A stretch of 64,000 nucleotides of DNA from Skeletonema tropicum (lineage: Eukaryota; Bacillariophyta; Thalassiosirophyceae; Thalassiosirales; Thalassiosiraceae). Shown here in pieces: positions 55,019-64,000 of the stretch. The translations under genes and the position numbers were made by a program. The stretch spans positions 1,428,001 to 1,492,000 of the forward strand of contig CM074135.1 of NCBI GenBank assembly GCA_037178625.1. The letters run 5' to 3'. Below the pieces are notes generated by a model. It saw only the letters and a list, made by a program, of their open reading frames with translations, did no database searches and had not been told where the DNA came from. Within the stretch, counting starts at the first letter, position 1; every line of letters starts with the position of its first letter.

Positions 55019-55635
55019 TTTATTGCAATTTATTATTAATTTATAGCAGCGGTGTGATGTTTAGCTTACACGATGAAGATAGCGGAGGAATGCGTGGGTA
55101 TGGTAGTGATGATGTCCGTCGTATCCTCGTGTGATGATGCAAAAGGATTCGTAGATTTGTGTGGTCGGTCGGTGGTCGCCAAAGATTGGAGATCGGATCC
55201 CGTCATCGTTCAGCACCCAGCACCCAAACTCTCAGACAAGAGTCAAAAATTTATAATCCCCCCTATTCAATTACTATGTCACATATTGTGGCACTACGAC
55301 TGTACCCCCCTCAATCCCACCTGCAAAATACTTGTGCCCCTAGGGATAAGTTCGAGGGATTCACCTGTAGCGCAACTGCAACTTTTTAGGAACTTCTTCA
55401 TCTTCAACCTTCACGTTGAATGATGATGTTGTATGTTGTCACAATGAATGTGGAATGTGATGATAGCAATATTCGTTCGTTCCTGTCGTCCATGCATGTT
55501 GCTTCTTGCATGCTAAGCTATATAAAGTATTGCAGAGCGCTACGATAAGTACGTTTGCCTGATACAAAGCTAAAGCTGACTTCAAAGACGCCGTGTGCAT
55601 AATATCTCTCATCTGGAGCGATCTGAGAGAACAGT
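55019..55635. promoter_or_regulatory. Divergent intergenic region, DAHP synthase and ATG101
   Basis: 617 bp between two divergent starts. No gene recognised. Confidence 0.5.
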
Positions 55636-56361
55636 ATGAATACTCACGTGCACCACCTTCCAGAATTCGAGTCTGCCACAAGTCATGTTCGCGAGGCACT
55701 GCAGGCAATCCTGCATACTATTCTGTTCATTCGATCACCGGGCCCAGTGGCACCTCATGATGTCGAATGTGAAAGCTTTCAAATCACATATACTCGTATA
55801 GCAACCGATAATGATAATCCATTCCTGCTGAATCCTACGCAACAACCATATCAAAATTCACACAATCTACAACAGCAGCAGCAGAATGTACATCAAACCT
55901 ACAACCCACACAGTCAAAAAAGTGATCTAGAACGGAAAGTAGATGAATCAATAGAAACATTCCTTCGAACACTCACGCCCATCGGGCCTGAACTCATGGC
56001 AGGCAATCTCACAGTATCATTCTACGAACGACGAGCACGACAAAAATTATTTGGGTTAGTCCATCAGGAAGAAAAGGTGGTCTGGGAGCAATGGATATTA
56101 CGAGTCGTTGTCAATAATACACCTCGACCAATGGGGGAAGATGAAGCAAGTGTGATTGAACGACAGCGAATTCAGGATACGGCGGAGGGGATGCTCAAAT
56201 CGGTTCTTCTGAAGGTGTTTGATCTTGCAGGGAGTGAAATTGATCACATACCGCCTGTCATGTACGATTTTGAAATTATCAATTCGAAGAGGGCTGATGA
56301 TAGAGATGAAGTTTATTCCAGAGTGACTAATTTGCCTGCTCTCATTAATCTTGGATCTTAG
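55636..56361 (+). CDS. ATG101: Autophagy-related protein 101 (HORMA domain)
   Basis: 241 residues, intronless. VREALQAILHTILFIRSPGP then DVECESFQITYTRI matches the ATG101 start (E-A-x-x-A-x-L-H-T-x-L-x-x-R-S). VDESIETFLRTL, then LTVSFYERRARQKLFGL with EKVVWEQWILRVVVNN, is the central ATG101 block, followed by long helices and a C-terminal beta segment. ATG101 is a HORMA protein that binds ATG13 in the ULK1/ATG1 autophagy-initiation complex. The conserved WF finger of animal ATG101 is not obvious here. A Gln run (QQQQQ) lies in a loop. Confidence 0.85.
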   Translation: MNTHVHHLPEFESATSHVREALQAILHTILFIRSPGPVAPHDVECESFQITYTRIATDNDNPFLLNPTQQPYQNSHNLQQQQQNVHQTYNPHSQKSDLERKVDESIETFLRTLTPIGPELMAGNLTVSFYERRARQKLFGLVHQEEKVVWEQWILRVVVNNTPRPMGEDEASVIERQRIQDTAEGMLKSVLLKVFDLAGSEIDHIPPVMYDFEIINSKRADDRDEVYSRVTNLPALINLGS

Positions 56362-56432
56362 TGTGTGAAAAGTGGAAATGTACAGATGATGAAGTTGTAA
56401 AAGTAATTTTGTACACATCATAAATAATATGC

Positions 56433-58761
56433 TCAGTTACCATCATTCGACCACTCGATTGAAGCTGTATTGTCCACCCACCTATCATCTTCGCCGCGAC
56501 TTATCGGTAAATCAAACTGACCACAAAGAAACTTCTCAATCCGATTGTACATGAAAAGCATATTCTCTTCCTTGGATATCCCGTGTCCTTCACCTGCAAA
56601 GGAAACATAACTCTCCATTGATATTGCGTTCCTTCAACTTCTCGACGAATTTTCGGCTATGCTCGATAGGAGCCCGTGGATCATCTTCTCCGTGATATAT
56701 TGCAACTGATGCCATCGCGTGAATGTTGTCAGTGTTATAGAGCGGTGAAGCATTCATAGCAGCCTTCTTCTGCTTCGATACTTCCTTTCCAAATACCATT
56801 TCCCAATACTTCTTGACGAGAGGACTACCAGAAAATGATTTCTTTGATTGCTCGTCGGCTGCACCAACTGCTGTCAATGGGCAGATGGCGACACAACACT
56901 TGTACAAGTCGGGCTGAAAAGTCAAACCATGCAAGGCAGAGTATCCTCCAAAACTGCCTCCAATGATTGCTAGCCTATCCTTCGCACACAGGCCTTCGCT
57001 GACAGCAAAGTTGGCCACATCAGTAATGTCTTGCTGAAGAGACTTGCAGAATGCTCCGTTCATTCCAATTTGAATGAATCGAGCGCCGAATCCAGTACTT
57101 CCTCGATAGTTGACTTGTAGAACACGAAAACCCCTGTTGCATAATAGTTGAACTAGTGGATTGTAACCCCATGTGTCTCTCGCTTGTGGCCCACCGTGAA
57201 TCATCATGATTAAGGGTGGGTTTATCAATTCTTCATTGGGAGGTTCGCTCAAATAACACAGTAATTCTTCTCCATCTGAAGCTTTTACTCGCAAGGGTTT
57301 CATTTCTCCAAGAACATGCCCCTTCAACTCGGGGCGAGAAGGTAAGATAAACTCGATCTGTCGTTCAGTTTGTCTAACTGCCTCATCACTCTTGGATCTA
57401 CTGAAGAGAAAATATCCGCCCGGACTGCCTTCACACTTTTGTTGACCGCGATCAGATTCGGCATAGATTACCCACCTGTCATTCTTGCTTGTGCAGCTAG
57501 TTATTGAGTAAACCATGGAAGAAGCAAAGTAGCTTTCGATGTATTCTAGATCGTCTGCAAGGAGAACATCTTCACCGGAGCGTGTATTACTTTCGCCTCT
57601 GCCTTGTTCAGAGAGGAATTCAGTTGTTGGTTTTCCCGAGTCATACGTAACGAATTGCGGTCGTTTTGTCGCATGGTTCATCACAAACCCTGTAATATCT
57701 GACTTCTCTTTATCTCCAGCAAGACGTGACAAGTGTTCGCCAGTCGCGACATTGAAACGATCATATGTTGTAGTATCACTAGCCAGCAGACCAGTTAATG
57801 AGCACAAATGAATATCAACTGTGTCAGTCTCTGAAGATGGATGAGAAAAATGCATACTCGCTGTCCCTGCTCCGCCAGAAGATCCTATCAAATCCATGTT
57901 AGAATTTTCAAAGGTACAAGAGTGCAACGATTTGAATTCCTGTTCCTTCCTTTCTTTGGCACAAAAGTGTGTACCCAAAGTCGCAAGATCTATTTGTATA
58001 TTTCCACGAAACTGCATATCATCATCTGGGAACCATTGCAGCGGTGCGGTTGGAGGATCAAACCAGCTGCTTAGCAGTGCAAGACCGGTTCTTAGAATAA
58101 ATTGCAAGCGACCTAAGATCGAAGACATAACATTCTGCTGAACCAGCACGCACTCATTGGTGTCGATATTTATACGACTAATGTCCCAAAACAGAGAGTA
58201 GGGTCCGATTTCAGCGGTACTAACATAAACTTCACGAGGTGTTCTAACTGACGTCCATAATTGGATACCTCCCACGAAGCCAATGCCACAGGTCATTCTA
58301 GGATCCTTGATGAGATTACGTGGATTGGCAGCAATGTGGTCCTTCTCCTCCTTCTCCGATTCATCAAAAAATGGAATAATCGATAAAGCAAACAGGTGAT
58401 AGCTTTCACTGCCTCTTCTGATCTCACGGAGAAAGAGAATCTCAGTCTCATCAGCATTGAAGACGTAATGTGAACAAGTATCACGGTCTTTGTCAAAAGT
58501 TAGCTGTCTAACCTGAGAAGTTTCAAGGTCCTTACAGAAAATATTCATCACGCCATTCTCATCCAGTGGATCCGCGTCACTTCGCCCTCTTGTCAACCAA
58601 GCGAGATATTTACCGCTTCCTGAAATCTTAAGTTGAGCTCTGTGCGGTTTTGCAAATAGTGTTGATATTGGGATCAAGTCATCTCTTGCACCGCATTGAA
58701 TATTTGCTTTCCCTGCCATGTCCTCACAGGATGAGATATCCCGTTCATTCCTCATTTCCAT
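56433..58761 (-). CDS. S9 (prolyl oligopeptidase-family) serine peptidase, +1 frame step before the catalytic His
   Basis: 775 residues if one base is skipped. N-terminal beta-propeller of WD-like blades (ISGSGKYLAWLTRGRSD; QLTFDKDRDTCSHYVFNADE), then an alpha/beta hydrolase: PPLIMMIHGGPQARDTWGYN, VLQVNYRGSTGFG, nucleophile GGSFGGYSALHGLTF, Asp in AIYHGEDDPRAPIEHSR and His in FAGEGHGISKEEN. The frame carrying the propeller, Ser and Asp stops soon after ERNINGELCFL; the His segment (YVSFAGEGHG) lies in the +1 frame, step at about 56612-56618 (coding strand aatggagag). Acylaminoacyl-peptidase-type or DPP-like specificity cannot be decided. No signal peptide, so probably cytosolic. Confidence 0.85.
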
Positions 58762-59381
58762 ATTAGTAAATATTGCCTCGTAGATGATGTAGCGTCAACG
58801 ATTCCATGAGAATCTCGTTCGGTATGATAAAATAACAGCAATAGATGTGTGGTGATGTGGAGATCAATTGCATCGGTACAATCGTTTGCACATCTAAAAT
58901 CTCATTGACTGACTCTTGGCAACTTCATTGCGGATAACAATCGCCTTTCCATCCGTCGATAATAGGGCTGCAACAATGATCAAGCGCAGGCAACAGGTGT
59001 CAACAAGCCTATATACGTAGGTCGTTGGTGTTGTGCTGTTGGCGTATTGTGTATTGTGGAGGCGGAAGTGAAAGTAGAGTAGTAGGTGTCTGTGTAGGAG
59101 AATCACTAGGCGCGGCCCAGCAGCGAAAATTTTTGCTTAGAGTTATATCTCTAGATTTAGCCTACCCATCTACTCACGTGCCTATCTAATGCTAGCTGTG
59201 CAATTATTACGAGTGCAATGCGGAAGCAAAATATAATATACCGTTGTTATAACCTCCTATTCTGTTGATCCGTAATCATGGCTAAGCAATGAACTAACTT
59301 TCAAGACCACTGAACCAAATTAGTTTCCACTGAACAAGCACAACAAGAACTACAACATTCGGCATCAAGAAGGAAAACTAC
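58762..59381. other. Intergenic, no gene recognised
   Basis: 620 bp upstream of the peptidase gene. Only short frames; no repeat of note. Confidence 0.6.
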
Positions 59382-60408
59382 TCACTCATTCTTCACACTT
59401 CCATCCGATTCAGATCTTGGTTTGTACTCGTATTTCTCGAAATCAAAGAATACTGTTCGCTTCAGAAACATAGGGACATACTTGTAGCCTATCATTGGGA
59501 TTAGGATCGAAGTGTTCTCGCGATACTTGGAATAGCTATCAGGACACTTGTCGTAGTACCGTTTCAAGTTCTTACCCTCTGCATTGCAGAGACCAGTTGG
59601 CTCCATCGTCATTAGGATTTGCATAGTGAAAAGTGGAGAAAGAATGCCAAACCACCAAAGTGGATCGGAATAGCCGTTATTTGAACTCGAGTAAGAGAAT
59701 GCGAATAGGCACCTGCACCAGAAGAACAGCGCCATTTCGTTAGACAAAAGAGTTTGTAGATACAGTGTACACAAGGAGTTGGGAATGCACTCACCACCAT
59801 TGAAAGATTTCACCAAAATAGTTGGGATGTCTTGAAACAGCCCACACACCAACAGTGCAAAAATCACCTTGCCTTCCTCTTTTCACCCATAACGCCTTTT
59901 GAATGTCTGCAACGATCTCAATCAGTACACCAGCACAAAACAATATCGCGAATGCAATATCAAATGATGAGAACTCCGGCTTGTTAACTTGCGATGAGTT
60001 TACAAATAGCATCGGCATGGAGATCAAGAACACCCAAAATGCTTGCGCCATCCAAAACACAAAGAAACGAAAAGGCTGTGGTTGACCGCCTCCTTTCCCT
60101 AGTACCTCATCAAATCTAGAGTCTCCTTTGCGCTCGTGTGCTCGCCATGCTAGAAAAATTAGTAACCAGCCTCGTGAACAAATGAATAAAATTGTCACCA
60201 AGATTTTCCGAGGATCATCTACCCAGTTTAAGGGGGCATCAATCGATCCAGCTATTGCACTCCATAGAGCAAGTGCAAGATAATTGGCCCCACCGAGTAT
60301 ATCATAGAAAGTCTCAGTTTTAAGTGAGTATGCAACGACGTAACCGGTTACTTGTATGGCGCATGTGATCGCAGCTGCTATGCCGTACACAAATCCTTGT
60401 CCTGCCAT
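59382..60408 (-). CDS. DUF1295 membrane protein (steroid 5-alpha-reductase-like)
   Basis: Exon 1 60408-59795, exon 2 59712-59382; the 82-bp GT-AG intron splits a Trp codon (FQWW-CLFAFSY); 314 residues. About six or seven membrane helices. Family signature: CTVGVWAVSRHPNYFGEIFQ-WW, then YSDPLWWFGILSPLFTMQIL and SKYRENTSILIP. ExWxxSRHPNYFGE is the NAD(P)H/isoprenyl-type motif of DUF1295 and 5-alpha-reductase enzymes. Substrate unknown (a sterol or polyprenol double bond is the usual guess). Likely ER membrane. Confidence 0.88.
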
Positions 60409-61079
60409 CTGTCAAATATTGTTGTGTAGATGGATCGTTATTACTCTACGGAATCGCGTATTCTTATCGTGTTGAATGTTCTTATGGGAGACAGAAGCAG
60501 AGGCAAAGGTTCACAAGAGATTAGTAGCGAAGCAAGAACGCCTCAGTAGTTGGCAAGATGCAAGATAAGCTAAGTAGGCTTGGCACGATTGTCATGGTGA
60601 CGCATAAGTAGGCTATATCGGGGTAGTGGAGTGTGGGGCTTTTCATACCCTCTTGTGGGCGATGCCCACGTTGGGCCCACGACTGTGGAAAATCAGGTGT
60701 AAAGGAGCAAAGGAACGGCAAAATCCTCATACTCCTATCTTCTAATTATATTGGCCAAAAATCACCAAACATCTCCCGTCAAGTTTAACCTCAAACAGTC
60801 CTTAATGCGGGCACGCCCCCTCGCGAGCTTTCCCGATACAACAACCACGAGCAAAAAATGACGCACTCCGACGACTTCGATCGCTTCTCATAAAACCAGA
60901 AGCCATACCGTAGGAGAGCACAAGTAGAAGCAAAAGCAATACAGAGCAAACAGATAAGCGTTACAAGTAACAATCGCAACAAAACCTGCAGCAGATTGGG
61001 GCCTCTATCAACTTTATTTACCAAGCAGCAGCGTCGTAGTCGAAATCATCTACAGGGAACTTTCACATTTGCAAAGAAG
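60409..61079. promoter_or_regulatory. Divergent intergenic region
   Basis: 671 bp between DUF1295 and the MFS gene. Contains gtgggcgatgcccac (inverted repeat) near 60655; no gene. Confidence 0.5.
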
Positions 61080-62627
61080 ATGGCGCCTCAAAGCCAAGAA
61101 GCCGACAATGGCCGGCGCAACAACTTCATTACCCATCTTTCAATGGATGAAGACACCGACGCAGTGAAACTTCTGCACAACTCAGACTCTGATCGTTCTG
61201 AGAATCCCACGAGCTTCCTTCGATACTTTCTCACATCATCGGGACCTCCACAGATAATCACTTTATGTCTTATTATTGCACTCGCATTAGGATCGACAGT
61301 TGGAGTGGTTCCAGCAGTCGTTGAAGATCGATATGCAAGGCTAAACCATGGTTACACAGGAGAACCTTGTCTGGAGGTAAAGATGGGCGAGCGACCTCAT
61401 GAGTGCTTGCTTGGTAATGATGATGCTCAAAATTCTGCTGCGATGACTAGCTTTATTTCCAACGCTTTGACATTTTCAACCAGCTCTCTGATGGGAAGCA
61501 TTAGTGATGAGAGAGGAAGGCGTGGTATCATACTCTTGGGCATTGGACTTAGCTTGCTTGGTCCTATGTTTCTAGTTCTCATGCAATTAGACGAGAGCAT
61601 TAGTCCATTTCCCTTTTATGCATCGCATGCTTTTAGCGGAATCGTTAGTTGGATGGCTGTTGCGTTATCTTCGCTTTCAGACGTGATACCATCCGAGTGG
61701 CGAGCTCCTGCTTTTGGTATGGTGCTTGCAGGATTTTCAATGGGATTTGCTTTGTCGCCAATTCTAGCAGTGGTCATGAGTCACTTGATGGTGTCTATTT
61801 TTGCCTTGTGCATCTTGGTAGGAGGTTTCATTTTTGCGTGCCTCTACATGCCAGAAACGCTCTCGCCTGAATCTGCAGCACAGGCTAGAATGAAGCGACT
61901 TTCAGAGAGACCACCGATGAATACACAAGCTGATGTATGGAAGTACAATCTCACCCGACCTGCAAAGGAACTGATGATATTGAACCGAAACAAGCTTTTC
62001 CGCTTGTTGTCAGCTCTTGCATTCTTTTCTGGGTGCATCAGTACTGCTGATCATACACTTTTCTTGTATTACGTTGAAGAGAACTTTGGCTTCAATGATT
62101 CTGACATAGCAAAACTGTTTCTGATCATTGGAGTTATGGGAATATTAGTACAAACAGTGATTTTGAAGCCTTTCAACAACTTATTGGGCGAAAGACGTGT
62201 TGTGATTGTTTCATTCTTAGTTGGATCCTTTTGTAATTATCTTTATGGAGTGGCAGATTCCAAGAGAACAATCTTTGTATCAGCAACTTTGGCCTCGCTT
62301 ACAGGCATGAGCTTTCCAACAATATCAGCAATCAAATCAAACAATGTTGATGAGATGGAACAAGGAAGGATACAAGGAGCTCTCTATTCATTACAATCGC
62401 TGGCTTCCGCAGTTGGTCCAATGGTGTTGAGATACGTATACAACGAGACTAAGGATGGTGGCGGCTTTGGACGTGGTACAATGTTCATTTTCGGTGCTGG
62501 TCTTTACCTACTCGCATCTCTGTTTGCATGGGCATTACCAGAAGAACAGGCCAATTCCAACTACAAGAAGTTTCATGCAAAGAAGAGGAGCAGTGTTGTG
62601 ACTTACGGATCAACTCAAGATGTTTAG
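61080..62627 (+). CDS. Major facilitator superfamily transporter (TetA/HIAT1-like)
   Basis: 515 residues from the ATG at 61080 (MAPQSQEADNGRRNN). Twelve hydrophobic segments. The first loop after TM2 has GSISDERGRRGIILLGIGLS, the MFS motif G-x-x-x-D-R-x-G-R-R, and the second half GVMGILVQTVILKPFNNLLG-ERR fits the repeat copy. A long loop with Cys residues (GEPCLEVKMGERPHECLLGN) follows TM1, probably disulfide-linked outside. The TM6-TM7 loop is 60 residues. Closest memory match is the HIAT1/MFSD14 and TetA group; substrate unknown. Both termini cytosolic. Single exon. Confidence 0.85.
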   Translation: MAPQSQEADNGRRNNFITHLSMDEDTDAVKLLHNSDSDRSENPTSFLRYFLTSSGPPQIITLCLIIALALGSTVGVVPAVVEDRYARLNHGYTGEPCLEVKMGERPHECLLGNDDAQNSAAMTSFISNALTFSTSSLMGSISDERGRRGIILLGIGLSLLGPMFLVLMQLDESISPFPFYASHAFSGIVSWMAVALSSLSDVIPSEWRAPAFGMVLAGFSMGFALSPILAVVMSHLMVSIFALCILVGGFIFACLYMPETLSPESAAQARMKRLSERPPMNTQADVWKYNLTRPAKELMILNRNKLFRLLSALAFFSGCISTADHTLFLYYVEENFGFNDSDIAKLFLIIGVMGILVQTVILKPFNNLLGERRVVIVSFLVGSFCNYLYGVADSKRTIFVSATLASLTGMSFPTISAIKSNNVDEMEQGRIQGALYSLQSLASAVGPMVLRYVYNETKDGGGFGRGTMFIFGAGLYLLASLFAWALPEEQANSNYKKFHAKKRSSVVTYGSTQDV

Positions 62628-62907
62628 AAAGGTTTACATGATACCAATGTGGATTAGTGCAGTTGTATAGTGTTTTTCATAATAGTAGATTATTATTACC
62701 GCAGAAATACCAGCCGAATGAAGTTCCAATGCATTTGCTCTCTCGATGTTTCGTTTGGGAGGATCCCATGGGACGGACGGACGGACGGCCATCCCGAACT
62801 GTCCCGAAGCATCCGAATCCGCCGCTTGAAAATCTTGAGTTCACGCACAATGGTGACATCCAACGGCAAAAATATCACCGTAGGAAGACAAAGCAATCAC
62901 AACCATC

Positions 62908-64000
62908 ATGCCAAGAACACCCAAGAAAGCTGCGAGGTATGAACCTCCAGATTTTGTCCATGTTGCCAAGAAGAAAAAGGTGAAAAAGAAGCCAGCACCC
63001 AAGAAAAAGAAAACCATAACTCATACCGATGACGGCGTACCGATTGTCAATGCATCTATGGCTCAAATTCGCAAAGGGCTCAGCGGCAAGGCTGCTACTC
63101 AACTGGTGAGGATTCCTCAGGTGGCCGAACGTAGCAAATTTTATGTCGAAGCTGCAGAGATTATTGGGGAGCGTGAGTCTCATGCGCTTCCATATCATGG
63201 GGGCAGGATGTGGAAGGTGGAGGTCAAAGTTTCTGATGACAAGGGTGCGTATGGCGACAACTGCAAAGGCAAAGGAAGGCGATCCAACAACAAAGATGAC
63301 GAAGACGAGGATGGGAAGAAAAAGAAGAAAACCAACTACAATGCCCTTACACCTCTGTTCCGATGGTATCGTGGTAAACTGGAGTTGGCAACCATGCCAC
63401 ATATTTTGGAGAACATTGAAGAAGTAGAACACAACCAATCCAAGGCGAAGTGGGCCAGGGGGCTCAAAAACATTGATTTGAGTGATGATGACAGCTCGGA
63501 GGGAGAAGAAGACTGGGATGATGACAAATACATCCCTGAAACTGAAAAGAACTTCACAATGGAAATATCTGCACTGACCACGAGTGCGTATGAAGATACC
63601 TCACATCCCTTGCCCGATATCCGACGAACATGGATTAGTCCTGACATGCAACGGTTTCAATCTCGCAAGTCGGCCATTGCTCATGCAGAGAAGTTGACAA
63701 AGAAAGATTTGCTAATAGATCGAGTGATGTTTGGCGTAGGACATAATGGAGTGCGATTGCGCCCTGTTAAGCCTACTAGAAAGCTGGCGTTGGAGGCAGG
63801 CGAGGCTAGATTTGTAAGGGATGGCCTTTGGGTTGTCGGACAAGAGGAGGTGTGGATTGCAAAACGGAGGGAGATTTACGTCAAGAAACAAGAAAAGTTG
63901 TTGACATTGCAGGAACAGCAGCAGAAGGAAGATTCCGCTTCGGCTAAAGAAGGAGAGATACCAACCGCAGCCAAGAAAGAGTCCACACCCGAAAGTGAAG
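62908..64000 (+). CDS. Basic/acidic unknown protein, 3' end beyond window
   Basis: An ATG at 62908 opens 364 codons with no stop to the window end. N-terminus PRTPKKAARYEPPDFVHVAK then a Lys run (KKKKVKKKPAPKKKK); middle VRIPQVAERSKFYVEAAEII and NALTPLFRWYRGKLELATMP, acidic DDDSSEGEEDWDDD, then DLLIDRVMFGVGHNGVRLRP and KLALEAGEARFVRDGLWVVG, ending helical Gln/Lys. No family recognised. Lys-rich start implies nucleolar or DNA-binding location (inference). The MFS gene upstream ends 280 bp before. It could be a mobile-element gene or a nuclear hypothetical; the missing end may decide. Confidence 0.6.
   Translation, partial: MPRTPKKAARYEPPDFVHVAKKKKVKKKPAPKKKKTITHTDDGVPIVNASMAQIRKGLSGKAATQLVRIPQVAERSKFYVEAAEIIGERESHALPYHGGRMWKVEVKVSDDKGAYGDNCKGKGRRSNNKDDEDEDGKKKKKTNYNALTPLFRWYRGKLELATMPHILENIEEVEHNQSKAKWARGLKNIDLSDDDSSEGEEDWDDDKYIPETEKNFTMEISALTTSAYEDTSHPLPDIRRTWISPDMQRFQSRKSAIAHAEKLTKKDLLIDRVMFGVGHNGVRLRPVKPTRKLALEAGEARFVRDGLWVVGQEEVWIAKRREIYVKKQEKLLTLQEQQQKEDSASAKEGEIPTAAKKESTPESE

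Overview
The window is nuclear DNA of a photosynthetic stramenopile, most probably a centric diatom (Thalassiosirales-like; this is inference). Supporting signs are short GT-AG introns of about 80-230 bp, plastid presequences ending in an AFxP/ASAFAP-like motif (TatA, thioredoxin, DAHP synthase, probably ArgJ), two diatom-typical domain families (DUF6824 and the REYExxLGD family), and a secreted Lys/Ser repeat membrane protein resembling silica-associated proteins. There is no operon structure. Genes lie on both strands, often tail to tail or head to head with short spacers.

Layout. 1-4.2 kb holds a 5'-truncated secreted astacin protease and a convergent secreted SET-like protein. 4.5-13.0 kb is gene-free: a ~184-bp satellite array (17 units counted) and a 5341-bp LTR retroelement (7656-12996) with identical 267-bp LTRs and a TATTG target duplication. 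13.6-24.9 kb carries an Mpv17 protein, a two-domain DUF6824 protein, a LYRM7-like factor, a DA2/SIP5-type RING ligase, a silaffin/SAP-like membrane protein, a coiled-coil hypothetical and a RIO3-type kinase. 25-35 kb carries a MITE, a tRNA-Arg(CCU), a KWTxEEE protein, a class-III aminotransferase, an NFACT-R protein, a histidine phosphatase, an ankyrin protein and a REYExxLGD protein. 35.3-46.5 kb carries an inverted-repeat element, plastid TatA, a small membrane protein, an R1R2R3 MYB, the large NAD-glutamate dehydrogenase, a GPI-anchored Ly6/uPAR-like protein, a JMJD8-like cupin and an NTF2-like protein. 46.6-64 kb carries ArgJ, a broken gene, a second MITE copy, a plastid thioredoxin, a histidine phosphatase with an altered RHG motif, plastid class-II DAHP synthase, ATG101, an S9 peptidase, a DUF1295 membrane enzyme, an MFS transporter and a basic protein running off the right edge.

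The genes do not form one pathway. Nitrogen and amino-acid metabolism (ArgJ, GDH, DAHP synthase, a phospho-lyase-like aminotransferase) and plastid functions recur, as expected in ordinary diatom chromatin.

The least ordinary signals are: (i) an LTR element that looks very young but has no recognisable gag-pol; (ii) otherwise healthy genes (RING ligase, RIO3, GDH twice, S9 peptidase) that each need a +1 reading-frame step, plus a related case in the SAP-like gene; (iii) the SAP/silaffin-like gene with its 15/16-nt repeat; (iv) the Ly6/uPAR-like protein; (v) two related MITEs whose inverted ends have changed in concert.
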